Shown here piece by piece: positions 42,308-53,645 of a stretch of DNA of 64,000 nt (within the stretch, counting starts at the first letter, position 1; every line of letters starts with the position of its first letter). The notes beneath the pieces were generated by a model, which searched no databases, was not told the DNA's origin, and saw only the letters and a list, made by a program, of their open reading frames with translations. The stretch spans positions 1 through 64,000 of the forward strand of contig JACCLO010000036.1 of NCBI GenBank assembly GCA_029448655.1, written 5' to 3'. Source of the stretch: Wolfiporia cocos (taxonomy: Eukaryota; Basidiomycota; Agaricomycetes; Polyporales; Phaeolaceae). Both the position numbers and the translations under genes were made by a program.

Positions 42308-43395
42308 TGACACAGATGGCTCTGTGGGACTCACCAGCCAGTATCCTTGCGATGAACTAAGGCGACTGGGTGAGGTAGAGGTTATCAGACCGACGCAGGA
42401 GGTGGAGGTTCTTACGGCGTACGCCGAGAAGAATAGAACTGAAGTTAAAGAGCGCTTGGCTCCCTACTTATATACCTTGTACGGGAGGGCACGTGCTACT
42501 AGCTAGCGGTTGCCTTACCGGGTTATGTGGCTCTTGCCAAGTGGCGAAGCTTATCTTATCTGATGTTTAGTACTCTATCTAGAATGGCCGTGGAAGGCCC
42601 TAATGGCCGACCCAATCGTAATAGAGGGATTATGTCTTTATTGTGTACTAACGCGGGCGCAGCCCGGGTATAGGTGAAGCCGGTTGCCGGATACCTTGCG
42701 GCATAATGGCGATTGGCCGTGCTTCGTTGGATGACCAAGGCGAGACGCCGAGGTCGTTATGCCATTGGACGGAAGTACCGTAGCATGTGTTATGTCCGGT
42801 CCGGATGGTTACCGGGACATGTGATTGGTCTTAGCCGTGAGGCGAGGACCGGTGTTTGGGCAGCGCCGTGATGGCAGAAGCCCGGGACTTGGAGAACGCC
42901 GAGTCCGTGGGATGGCCGAGGAAGGCCGTAGCCTATAGCGATATTGCCTTGATGCTAATATAGTGCTATTTGGCCGTGTTGCCATTATTATGCGAGGGCG
43001 TGGCGCGCCTGAGGTGCCATTGTGATCAAGGATCTTATGGCGGTGGGAAGCCGTGAAGGCCGACCCAATAGTACTAATGGCCGCGAGCAACTGTTGTACA
43101 GGTGGACATTATTATGCGAGCGTGCCGCGCTCGGCCTATCATTATGATCTACGATCTATGAGTGGCTGGTCTTGCTCTGACGGGCGAGACCTGTATGACG
43201 TAGCTGTAACTATGCTATTGGACCGAAGGTGCCGTAGCTTATGTAAGCTGGTCCTGTGGTGATAAGCCCAGTAAGAGCTTGTCGTGGTGGCAATGTGAGT
43301 TAACCCGTAGAATAACTGTAGTTAGACGTATAAATCCCAGGTAAATTGCTATAATCATAGGAAAAATGCTGTAAGCCCCAGATAAATCTGTGACA
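42308..43395 (-). repeat. Tandem element LTR, shared middle copy
   Basis: 1088 bp. Serves as 5' LTR for internal region 1 and 3' LTR for internal region 2. AAGAATAGAACT on the plus strand at 42429-42440 marks the predicted transcript start on the minus strand, about 35 nt from a TATATAAG box. Confidence 0.93.
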
Positions 43396-46300
43396 TTACC
43401 CCCGCTTTAGGTTTCATCGTCCCTGGATGAACTATTCCTCATTTGTTACGTCCCAAGGAGCGGTATAACGCGTGATTGACAAGTGTCAAATGCCGTTATG
43501 GTGCTGCTTTCAATTTGTTAATTGAACAGTGGATAAATGGGAGTTTCAGGACTTGTAGTGAACCTGAGCGTAGGTGGAAGCGATTTTATTCCTATAGTGA
43601 TTTGTAACGCGTGATAGCGAAGTGCTAAATGCCGTTACTAGCGGTTATCAACGCGTGATGACCGGAAAGGTCAAATGCCGTTGTTGGGGAGTGTAGTCGT
43701 GTTCTAGGAGTGTGTGTCATTGTGCACTGCGGATCCTAGAAGGAGGGACTCTCCTGTTTATCGGCTGAAGGGTTCTAGTGCCTTTTCGCGACCTTGTCGG
43801 ATTGTTGCTTTTGCTTATGACGTTACTCGTAGTAGAAGGCGATATGGAAATGTGCATCATATAGTGCCTTTGATATCTACTAGTAATCTTATCTCCAATA
43901 GCTTGCCAGCGTATTAGAGTTGCATTGTGTCGTTGTACGTATTTCGGATAGCATTGTGCCGATATCCTGTAAGAAGTGGGCTTCTTCTGTTAGACTCTGG
44001 AGATTTCTAGTTTCTCTTCGAGGCCTTGGGCGGTTAGGTGGCTTATGCGTAGTACCCATTGAATGTAGCATAGCGGTGCTTTTTTCGACGTCTATTGCTT
44101 AGCGGTGAATGGGGATTGCAAGTTCCCTTTCGTCGCTGGCGGGTGTCTTAGGCTTTTTGTGCTTGTACAGGGGTAATCCTACTTTGTACGACTTATGCGG
44201 TTGAACGGTATTTATTAAGGACGGGTCGCCTTATGAACGTTATGAGGCGTCGCCTCCCTAGTATCGCAAGTACTAAGCGTGTGGACATTTGTCATGCCCA
44301 TTTGTTACAGGGGTTGTGTCCCTAGTTAGATTGCTTCTATGTAGCGATCTCTTCGGAGTCCGTAAGGTTCCGGGATAAGCTGTGCCTTCGTTGTTGTATG
44401 CCTATTTATTAACGAGTAGGCTTCTCGTGTAAAAACCCCATTGTATAGTACTAATCATTGTGCATATGGTCAATGCTTATGATTGTATTCCCTGATACTG
44501 TAGTGTCGTTGCCGTAGTGAGGCCTTATTGGGTAACCGTGAGAACATACATCCTTGTCAGGAGTTGTCTCGTATAGGTAGTATCCCGTAAGGGCTGAAGT
44601 CACGTGGTGGCGATGACGGTAGTTTTCCAATGTGCTTGTATGTCGTTAAAGTCGTTCTTCGATTGAGTATGACATTGTAAGCGATGGGAAACTGGGATGA
44701 TTACGTTGGGGAAGGGATATATTTCGCTATTGGATAGATAGCTACTCTATTCCTATTACAGGGTTGTCGTCCATATACGAATAGGACGTACAGAGCATGA
44801 ATGAGGGTTAATCAGGCCTCTTAGTGCATGTCGTTTGGTGCTTTCAAGACCGTAAGGTACTGTTGTAAGCGTGGGATAGTGGACTTTTTAAGGTCCTAGT
44901 GCGAAATTAGGGTTTCCACCCCTCTTTCACGTTTGATCTCCCGATCAACCTATCCAGATGGTTTTGGTTTTTAAAGAGGTTAAACCGCCTCTATACCCAG
45001 ATAAGGGTGGGTGGATGTGGGGCCGAAGGTATTCTTGACGTATATCCATATACGGCTGTATCCAGTGTAGTCGCTCGCATATGCGACCAGATTTTTATAC
45101 TAAGGTTTCCAAGCCCTAGTTTGTCGGAATCAAAGGGTTTTCCAGGCCCATATTCGATGTAGTGACGAGATGTAATCCTTTCTTGACGTAAGGATACAGA
45201 TCCGGATTTATTTATTACGCGTCTCGACGGCGTAGGTTTCCGTAAACCAAGCAATTAAATGATAACCGATTGCCAAATCGGCTTGATTGAATTAATAAGG
45301 GGACTCCCTTGTTATCTCTGGAAGTTTTCGAGTGCTTCTTCGAGACCTTTTGCGGACGATCGCATTGAGTTGCTAAGGTGTATTTTTCGAATTCGGTTAT
45401 TCTCCCCACAGAGAAAAGTTGAATCGAAGTGAAATCAAAAGTGAGGTAGCTAGCCTCGTGACGAATTTTGCGATTGGCGTGCGAAATTGTCGACTTCAAT
45501 ACAGGGGGGGACCGGTTGGAAACCGGTGTAGATTCGGCGATTGTGCGAGAATGCCGAATGAAGTGTGATTCTAGAAGCCTTGCGGCTCCGCTACACTTCA
45601 GGGAACGCGTATAAATAGCGTGTGTCCCTTGTTTTCCTTTCCTCTAACCCAGATTGCAAGATTCAATGAAGTAATCTTGGTTGCGATCTGTTTGTACATG
45701 GGGGGCTGGTGGAACAGCGCTGTACCAATTATTTATAGACGCTTGTCAGACGTCTCTTCCCAAATCGATGTAATTTCCTTGTCAGGAATTCCATTACAAA
45801 AGGGGGTGCCCCGTTCTAAAGGTTCTTGTGACCTGTGAACCAAGAGGCAGATGCTCAATAACCCGAATCCCCTTTTCAGGAGCGAAGACCGAAGTCAAAC
45901 GGGCGCCGATAGATTAAGAATCTTAATCGACTTGGTACTTAGGCATTCCCATAGTAATAATAGTTATAAGCATATGTTTGCCAAGCGTACGCGATCCTAC
46001 GTCGAGTAAGGTACTAGTATCGTTTTTCGATTGACTTATTGTACCTAAGACGTAAAAGGTTGCTTTATATGTACATAAGCGACCTTAACCAGGCTAGATA
46101 ACCTGGGAACCAGCAGGTGACGCAGGATTTCCAGAGGCGAATACAAATGCTATTGGACGGTTTCTAAGCTACTTTACAAAGTAAGTAAGCTACTAGGAGC
46201 CGCCACTAAAACTACATATTTATCTACTTATTGACTGGGATACCAGGGTACCTGAAAGAGAGCTCATCATCAGCGATCAACGCTGAGTGGTCATGTCTAA

Positions 46301-47268
46301 CACAAGAAGAACGGGGGCATGGTTAGGGGCGCCCTTGTCAGGACGCCGCGCGGAATTTAGCCGACAGGTGTCTTCATCGAAGCGCGCGACTTCCTTCTAG
46401 AAAGAGAGTCGGTGACTGCCAGCGCTTGATAAGCTGGGTCACATGGTTGGGAATAGGATACACAGCCCATTTCCTCGTGGAGATGAGCTGGAAAGTGGTC
46501 GCAGTATTACACCGCGACCGGTCCGCGCTTTAGTGGTAAGGCTTGCCATCTATAGCCACCTGGGTGTCACATCAGGGCTAAAAAACCATCCGTCGATCTA
46601 AGATCGCGCATTCACGAGCGCTCCACACATCAAGGATGGTGGGCAACGCCGCATGCTTCCGGTGGGGCCCCAACTCGGTTTAACCCAGGCTCGCACACCG
46701 AGCTGCCCGTAGGACTTACGCTATTGGCTACCGCGAGTGACCTCGGCTGGTTTGGCCTTGCGAGCCGCACCACCTCACCACTTGGATTCCCCGAAGGAGA
46801 TCCCAAGCGGGCCCCTTACGCCTGGGGGGCGGCTTTGGAAGATTCCCACACCCAACTAAGGGAATACGCCGAAGCGCATATCCCTATGGGGATCCTACTG
46901 GTAGTGTTGGGTCCCTGAACAGGGATTGCCAAGACAGGGGGCTGCGCGCACACAGGCAGACGGTCCCCTTTTCCCAATAGGCGGGTCTCAACCGCTGGCA
47001 CCAGCAACCTTGTCAGGAAGCCGGCGCCTCTCCTTAACCCTGGAGTCCGGGTTCGCAGGACGCATGCTGCTGATTAGGCAAGCAGCGCCCCACTGGGTGG
47101 CAGCAGGCCGCTAAGCCCGCCGCCGATGTATCCCAATCCGCAACCACGGAGCATACATCCCCTTTGCAGGAGAGTAGCGGCCCCTGCGCTATCTCAGACA
47201 CCTGTTGGAGGAAAAACCCAGGCGCCACCAGTTAAGGAGGCGCAGGGGGGTAGGTAGTTCTATTCTTA
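43396..47268 (-). other. Tandem element internal region 2, non-coding
   Basis: Collinear with internal region 1. The same hairpin repeats are at 43467-43497, 43606-43636 and 43650-43682, and one copy of the roughly 60-nt motif near 45299 has a compensated stem. No coding frame is shared between the two regions, because indels break each frame differently. Confidence 0.85.
47256..47267 (-). promoter_or_regulatory. Tandem element primer-binding site (self-priming type)
   Basis: Minus strand AAGAATAGAACT, one base from the LTR edge, is the exact 12-nt complement of AGTTCTATTCTT at 47405-47394 inside the LTR, 34 nt downstream of TATATAAG (47439-47432). Confidence 0.8.
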
Positions 47269-48372
47269 TGACACAGATGGCTCTGTGGGACTCACCAAGC
47301 CAGTATCCTGCGATGAACTAGGCGACTTAGGTGAGGAAGAGGTAATCAGAGCAGCTAGGATAGGTAGGAGGTTCTTCTACGGCGGACGCCGAGAAGAATA
47401 GAACTAAAGTTAAAGAGCGCTTGGCTCATAACTTATATACATTGTGCCGGGAAGGGCACGTGCTACTAGCTAGCTGATGCCTTACCGGGTTATGTGGCTT
47501 TGCCAAGTGGCGAAGCTTATCTTATCTGATTGTTTTAGGACTCTATCTACAATAGGCCGTGTATGGCCCTAATGCCGTACCAATCGTAGGAGAGGGATTT
47601 GTTATATGTTATCATATGACGCGGGCGCAGCCAGGGTATATGGGAAGCCGGTTGCCGGATACCTTGCGGTATAAATGGCAATTGGCCGGTCTTCGTGGTG
47701 ATTGACCAAGGCGAGACGCCGAGGTCGTTATGCCATTGGACGGGAAGTACCGTGGCATGTGTTACAGCCCGGTCCGGATGGTTACCGGGGTCATGTATTG
47801 GACCTTAGCCGTGAGGCGAGGTCCGGTGTTTGGGCAACGCCGTGATGGCAGAAGCCCGGGACTTGGAGAACGACCGAGTCCGTGGTATGGCCGAGAAGGC
47901 CGAGCCTATTAGCGATATTGCCTTGAGCTAATATAGTGCTATTTGGCGTGTTGCCATTATTATGCGAAGGCGTGGCGCGCCTGAGGTGCCATTGTGATCA
48001 AGGATTTATGGCGGTGGGAAGCGGGAAGGCCGACCCAATAGTACAAGGCCGCGAGGCACTGTTTGTACATGTGGACATTATTATGCGAGCGTGCCGCGCT
48101 CGGCCTATCATTATGATCTAGGAATCTATGACGTGGCTGGTCTTGCTCTGACGGGCGAGACCTTATGACGTATGCGTGTAGTTGCTATTGGACGTGGTTG
48201 TACCGTAGCGTTACGTAAGCTAGTCATTGTGGTTGATAAGCCCAGGTTAAGAGCTTGTCGTGAGGTGGCAATGGGAGTTAACCCCGTAGATAACTTGTAG
48301 TTAGACGTATAAATCCCAGGTAAATGCTATAAGCATAGGAAAATGCTGTAAGCCCCAGATAAATCTGTGACA
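47269..48372 (-). repeat. Tandem element LTR, right copy
   Basis: 1104 bp, TGACACAGATGG...CTGTGACA, followed by duplication ACCCG. Carries TATATAAG at 47439-47432 (minus) and a terminal hairpin with arm CACAGA (47272-47277) and loop TGGC. Confidence 0.93.
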
Positions 48373-48460
48373 ACCCGGAAAAATTCGAAGTATGGTCGGA
48401 TCATCTGAACCTAACCTACTTCAAGACGGCTCAGAAGCTCACCAGGAGACAGGCAAGATG

Positions 48461-49350
48461 TGACACAGATCTAACTGTGGGACTCACCGCCTAATCCACA
48501 AGGTGAGGGGAATAAGCAGGCAAGCAGTCAGAAGGCGCGCAGAAGAGAGGTGAAGTTCTTCTAGGGCGCGCAGCGCCTAGAAGAACAGAACTAACGACTA
48601 AAGGCGTTAAGCCCTATCTTATATACATGCTTATACTTGATTACGTAAGTAAGGGAATGGTCCTACCCTAAACGTGTTAGTCATATGCTTGCATAAGGCG
48701 ATGGTGTCAGTATGGCACCATCCGTATATCATAATGATGCGATAAGGCATCATGCATAGGTATCTATAGTGACCATGCTAGCCAGTAATGGACTTAGCCA
48801 GTAAGATACGAGGGATGGATCAGAAGATCCGCATACATGGTTACCGGCCGGAGGCCTGGATCATAATGACGTCATGATTGGAAATGATGATGTCATGGAA
48901 TGTACTAGACCATGGGTCTAGAATAGTGATGCCATTATTGTGTAATGATGGCGTGCTATGGATTGGACTGGGCTGTAGGCCTAGGTCCAATGGTGTCATA
49001 ATTGGTAATGATGACGAAGGGGTTACATCATAGTGATGTCATAGCCAGGGGCTAGACCATATGATGTCATGATGATATCATTATTTGTAATGATGGTATC
49101 ATGGGTTAGAATAGACCATAGGTCTAGTCTTGTGACAGAGTGTCATGTAACATGTCATGCTTGATGACTAGCGTGTAAGCGCCGTGTCATAGATGCTTAG
49201 TAGCGCGTAAGCACTCTTGGGCTTAGGTAATAACTGTTAGGTTACACCGGCATGTCGGCTTGTACTGATAAGTACAGGATAACTCGTAGGTATGCGTAAT
49301 AATACCGGATAAATGGCAATTAATTGCGGAAAAATGTCAGATCTGTGACA
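48461..49350 (-). mobile_element. Solo LTR (890 bp) in element B RNase H
   Basis: TGACACAGATCTAACTGTGG...ATCTGTGACA with the perfect duplication AGATG (48456-48460 and 49351-49355). It splits the RNase H coding between RRQAR and WALYLSRF. Related to, but distinct from, the tandem-element LTR. Confidence 0.94.
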
Positions 49351-49355
49351 AGATG

Positions 49356-50782
49356 GGCATTATATCTGTCAAGATTTAACTTCTCCATGCACCATAAACC
49401 AGGAAAAACCATGCTTACTGCAGACCCTCTGTCCAGGAGACCAGACCATGAAGAGGGGGTGGAACTCGACAATAGGAACAATATTCTGTTGAAACCGGAA
49501 TTTTTTGTTAACTTTGCGCGAGAATTAGCCATCCTTGCGTTCGAGCCCCTCCATCAGTTGGTAATCCCAGATGACGAACTCCAACGAGAAATACACAAGC
49601 ATTGCTAGACAACGAGGTAACCAAGGACTACAAAGGCCTATTGGAGTCAGGACCTCACGAATTCGGCAAGTCTCTCAGAGACTGGAACTACGAGAATGGT
49701 CTACTCTTGTACCATAACAAGATCTACGTTCCCAAGGCACCAGAAGAGCTTAGAAATAAGGTCTTACAATTACACCATGACCACCCTACTGCAGGGCATA
49801 TGGGGAGATGGAAGACATACAAACTCATCTCACGTAATTACTGGTGGCCAGGACTAACCAACTCGTAAAGAAATACATACAGGAATGCGACACATGCCAG
49901 CAAATGAAGAATCGCCCGCCAGCCTATGGACCCCTGATACCTAACGAAGTACCAGAAGCCCCATGGGAGATAATAACCATGGATTTCATTATGTACCTAC
50001 CCAAGTCGAAGATAGACAACAAGGTGTATGACGGAATCATGGTTGTAGTCAATTGCTTGACCAAGCGAGCATGCTTCTTCCCCATCTCCAGCAAATTCGG
50101 AACAAAGGATCCCGTAAGAGTCCTATACAGAAGGTTTTACCCAATACATGGGCTACCTAAACGTATCATTTCCGATCACGGAGTGCAGTTTGCATCCAAA
50201 CTATTCGGCGAATGGTGTAAACTGCTAGGGATAGAACATGCCATGACTATGGCATATCACCCACAGGCAGATGGACAGATGGAAAGAATGAATCAGACAC
50301 TTGAACAATACCTCAGATGCTATGTAAACTCGTATTGCAAAGACAATTGGTCTCAATTCCTGCCTACGGCGGAATTTGCATACAACAACGCAGCGTCAGA
50401 GACTACCAAGATGTCACCATTCTACGTCGAGTTGGGAAGGCACCCAAAGGCTGGGCCAGCAGATTTAGCTATTCAGGCAAAAGCAGACCTTAATGAAATT
50501 GCAACCGATCGTTGGAACGCTCAGGAGCAAGCCAAAGCCGCAATGCAGTTAGCAGCTGACAGTATGAAGTGGTATTACAATCAATCGATCCAGAAAGTAC
50601 CCTTCAAGGTTGGAGACAAGGTTATGATAGACGTAAGGGATTACCAAACATCCGAAAGAAGTTTGGCCCCCAGGTACATCGGCCCGTTCAAAATAGTCGA
50701 ACAACTGTCACCCGTGACTTTCAGACTACACATGGATGGCCAATACCGAGCCTATCACCCGGTCTTCCATGCGTCAAGCTAA
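49356..50782 (+). pseudogene. Element B RNase H end and integrase
   Basis: RNase H end (FNFSMHHKPGKTMLTADPLS), then an integrase with an HHCC finger (HDHPTAGHMGRW, CDTCQQMK) and D,D,E residues in ITMDFIMYLP, SDHGVQFAS and QADGQMERMNQ, plus a C-terminal GDKVMIDVRDY and APRYIGPFKIVE. Frame shifts near 49605 and 49855 break the reading; the catalytic triad itself is intact. Confidence 0.9.
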
Positions 50783-51756
50783 CACCATATACCGGCAAGG
50801 AAGAAGCTCCAGAACCAGATAAGTCAGGAGAATACGAAGTGGAGCAAATACTCAACCACAGATTCACACCCTCAGGAAAACTACAATTCCTGGTGCGATG
50901 GTTAGGGTACTCCATGGGAGAAGACACATGGGAATATGAAGATGACTTCGTCAACACTAAGGAGTTGGTAGACGAATACAAGGCAGAACATGCCCTTAAC
51001 GCACATACCGCTCCGCGAAGATGACACACCCACAATATTCAAGTATTCGAACCAGATGACAACCCAGACTGGAAAGTTGGGGATTGTTATCTATGGCCAG
51101 ATGATTGGCCACTGCAGAGAGGTGAATTTACTCCGGAAGAATGCAAGAAAGTACGGAAGTGGTTAGTACGGGACAAATTCGGCAACTCCGTAGAAGAAGG
51201 CACTTGCTTCAACGAATATCTCGAATTCGCAGTAGGACCCCAGGGCACATATCCAGAAAGAGGCACTGAACATGCCACCGGATTTGACATCTACTCAGCC
51301 GAAGCTACCAGGATAAACCCTCACACCACCATGCTCGTGAAAACAGACCTAAGAATCCTATTCCCTTATGGATTCAGCGGCAAACTGGAGACACATTCTA
51401 GCATGGCGAAGAAGGGCATACAGGTACAAGGCAGAGTCATAGACTGGGATTACTGTGGAGAAGTGATAGTCATGCTCTACAACTTCACCGGATATCCATA
51501 CATGGTTAACCATAGGGACAAGATAGCACAATTACTTCTGCAACCTGTCCCTCAACCAGAAATCCACCATAGTACAACCTACATGTACAATCAACAATAC
51601 TTGAAGGACACAGCTCGTGGTGACAAAGGCTTTGGTCATACTGGTAGACACTTGGGAGAAGTCAAAATACTCCCTCATGACTATGAGGATTGGGACCGCC
51701 TGATGGAGCCCTCAGCGAGCAAGTGGCAAGATGTCGAACCACCGATCACCGAGTAA
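50783..51756 (+). pseudogene. Element B chromodomain followed by a dUTPase-like domain
   Basis: After a shift near 50780, a chromodomain is seen at about 50830-50970 (EYEVEQILNHRF, FLVRWLGYSM, DTWEYEDD). The same frame reaches TGA 51022-51024 and continues directly past it into a dUTPase-like domain at about 51241-51690: ATGFDIYSAEA (motif 1), GKLETHSS (motif 2, lacking the usual Arg-Ser), VQGRVIDWDYCGEVI (motif 3, with the catalytic Asp and Tyr), KIAQLLL (motif 4) and RGDKGFGHTG (motif 5). The frame stops at TAA 51754-51756. Placing dUTPase after the chromodomain is unlike element A. The degraded motif 2 suggests weak or no activity. Confidence 0.85.
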
Positions 51757-51777
51757 CCTTTGCAGGGACCGCAAATC

Positions 51778-51792
51778 TTGAAGAGGGGGTAA
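51778..51792 (+). promoter_or_regulatory. Element B polypurine tract
   Basis: GAAGAGGGGGTAA lies directly against the TGTCAC start of the 3' LTR. The reversed form (TTACCCCC) follows the LTRs at 34319, 38406 and 43395, tying these elements to one clade. Confidence 0.8.
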
Positions 51793-52981
51793 TGTCACAA
51801 ATTTTCCTATATTTTTCCCTATTTTTCCTAGACTTGTAGTCCAGTTTGTAGCATAGTTAGCGTAGCACGGATACTTGTAGATCACGTGACCCAGTAGAAC
51901 TAGATGCCGACGGAACCTTCTAGCAGGTTCCCCCATTCCACAGATATCACATGTTAATGCTCATATGTGTGACCGCTGACTCATTACACTTGTAGAGTCA
52001 CCTGCCATCTGACTCATTCATAGTCATAGCGCATACGTTATCACTTACGGTCACATGCAACCTGACTCATACCATAGTACCGTAGGTCCTAGTAGTATTA
52101 GGGGTCTTGTATTGCATGTGTCACAGTATTATCTAAACGCCCTATTTTTCCGCTATCCGTAGCCATTTATCCGGTATTTATACGCATAACTACGAGTTAT
52201 CCAGTACTTATCCCATACGGCTATAACCTTACGGTTATATTGCCCTTACGGCTTCTCAACGTACGCTTATGCGCTACTAAGCTAGAATGACACAGCGCTT
52301 ACACGCTAGTCATGCCCCATGACACGTCCGGCTTGCAACCGTACCACGTCATAACCTACGTCATGGACTAGACCTACGGTCTTGTCCAGACTATGATATC
52401 ATCATGATGTCACCACCATCATATGTCTAGGTCCCGACCTATGTATAGACACATGGCACCATACTGGCATCATACCCTCGTCATCAGTCTAGCCCTCGGC
52501 TTACGACCAATGGCACTAATGGCTCGGCGCTCCGCCTTAGTCATTCCCCGGGATACAGCCTATGGCAGTTACCCTCAGACTCGGCCTTCGGCCTTGTCGT
52601 CATACTGGTCTCAACCGCCCCCATGTGAATGTCTACAGGTAATATGATAGGTTCGCCATTACCGGCTTACCACGGTCTATTTCTAGCACAATCACACATC
52701 TTATGCCGATACCGTACCAGTATCACATGCTAACCCTTCTATTCGTAGATGGATCTTCCTTCCGTTGATGGTTACTCAGCCACAACGCCATACTAGGTAC
52801 ATACTGTATAGTAGTACCAAACATGTATATAAGATAGGGACTAAGCGTCCTATACGTCTTAGTTCTATTCTTCTAGGCTATGCGCCTAAGAATCCTCTCA
52901 CTTAGCTGCACTAGAATAGTCTACCTTACCTCCCTCCCCACTGGAGGATAAGTGGTGAGTCCCACAGACTGTTCTGTGTCA
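51793..52981 (+). repeat. Element B 3' LTR
   Basis: 1189 bp, TGTCACAAAT...CTGTGTCA. TATATAAG at 52826-52833 is followed 35 nt later by AGTTCTATTCTT (52861-52872), the same 12-nt primer sequence as in the tandem element. The end forms a hairpin with arm CACAGA. The expected left-hand target duplication (GCATG) was not found because the 5' side is missing. Confidence 0.9.
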
Positions 52982-53173
52982 GCATGTATATATACTGGAA
53001 CAGTCTGAGCGTTACAACTCAGTTCTGTCTCCTCGATATTGAGCTACTGCCTAACAAGCAACCTCATCGCTCATACACTTTTACTTTGCTATCTCTTCTT
53101 GTGTGTGTATACCTCTAAGCCGCCCTCAAGAACACTATTAGTGAGTATTAGGTTTGGGTTTGTGTCACCGTGA
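52982..53173 (+). repeat. LTR remainder into which element B inserted
   Basis: Starts at GCATGTATATATAC (TATA part of an LTR), then a palindrome with arms CTGAG (53005-53009 and 53018-53022) around GTTACA, and ends TTTGTGTCA at about 53173. Only the downstream half is present. Confidence 0.65.
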
Positions 53174-53249
53174 TCCGTGATCGGGATTGGGTTGCCAGCC
53201 AATAGCAGTAAAGCCTGTTGGCTATACTTAGCTATGGTGCCATAGTTGC

Positions 53250-53610
53250 ATGAGCATGGTGTGCTCATGATGTCATAGGCAGTGTGCCTTGATGATGTAG
53301 TGGTCTAGCTAGACTGGCTAGACTGGGTGACGTAGTGGTGACGTGTCTGTCATGGTGACATATGTCGTGACTTGCTTCTGGTGTTATCCATGGGATTGAT
53401 AGGCCGCGTGGTTGATAGAAGAGCTTGACTAATAGTCTATGACTAGCGTGTCGCATGTGTCGTATCAGCTTAATAGTGTGTAAGTACCTTGTGTAAGTGA
53501 TAAGGGTTGGCAATGGGATAAGTCCCTGATAACTGATAGGTAGACGTATAATCCTAGAATAATTGCTATAAATAGCAGAAAAATGGCCATGTCCTGTAAA
53601 TACTGTGACA
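53250..53610 (-). repeat. LTR remnant of the tandem-element type
   Basis: The stretch with GTTGGCAATGGGATAAG near 53505 and the end ACTGTGACA at 53610 follow the right-hand part of the tandem-element LTR. The left edge is uncertain. Confidence 0.5.
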
Positions 53611-53645
53611 TGGCACAGACTAGTCAGTCTTAATGATGCAGCAAG

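Larger units (their letters stand above)
37302..48372 (-). mobile_element. Tandem non-coding LTR retrotransposon (LARD-like): LTR-int-LTR-int-LTR
   Basis: Three LTRs (37302-38406, 42308-43395, 47269-48372) separate two near-identical internal regions (38407-42307 and 43396-47268). The whole block is flanked by the perfect duplication ACCCG (37297-37301 and 48373-48377), so it lies in element B as one unit. On the minus strand each internal region has a self-priming-type PBS next to the right-hand LTR and a purine-rich tract next to the left-hand one. No domain or conserved frame is found, so it must have been mobilised in trans. The copies differ largely by one-base indels. Confidence 0.92.
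34979..52981 (+). mobile_element. Element B: decayed chromodomain Gypsy retrotransposon split by later insertions
   Basis: Coding pieces at 34979-37301, 48378-48460 and 49356-51756 make one Gypsy polyprotein in order (Gag end, protease, RT, RNase H, integrase, chromodomain, dUTPase-like), followed by a polypurine tract and 3' LTR. Two insertions with perfect duplications (ACCCG and AGATG) lie inside the RNase H region; removing them restores a continuous RNase H reading. The 5' LTR and most of gag are missing. Many frameshifts and at least two in-frame TGA codons show that it is dead. Confidence 0.92.
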
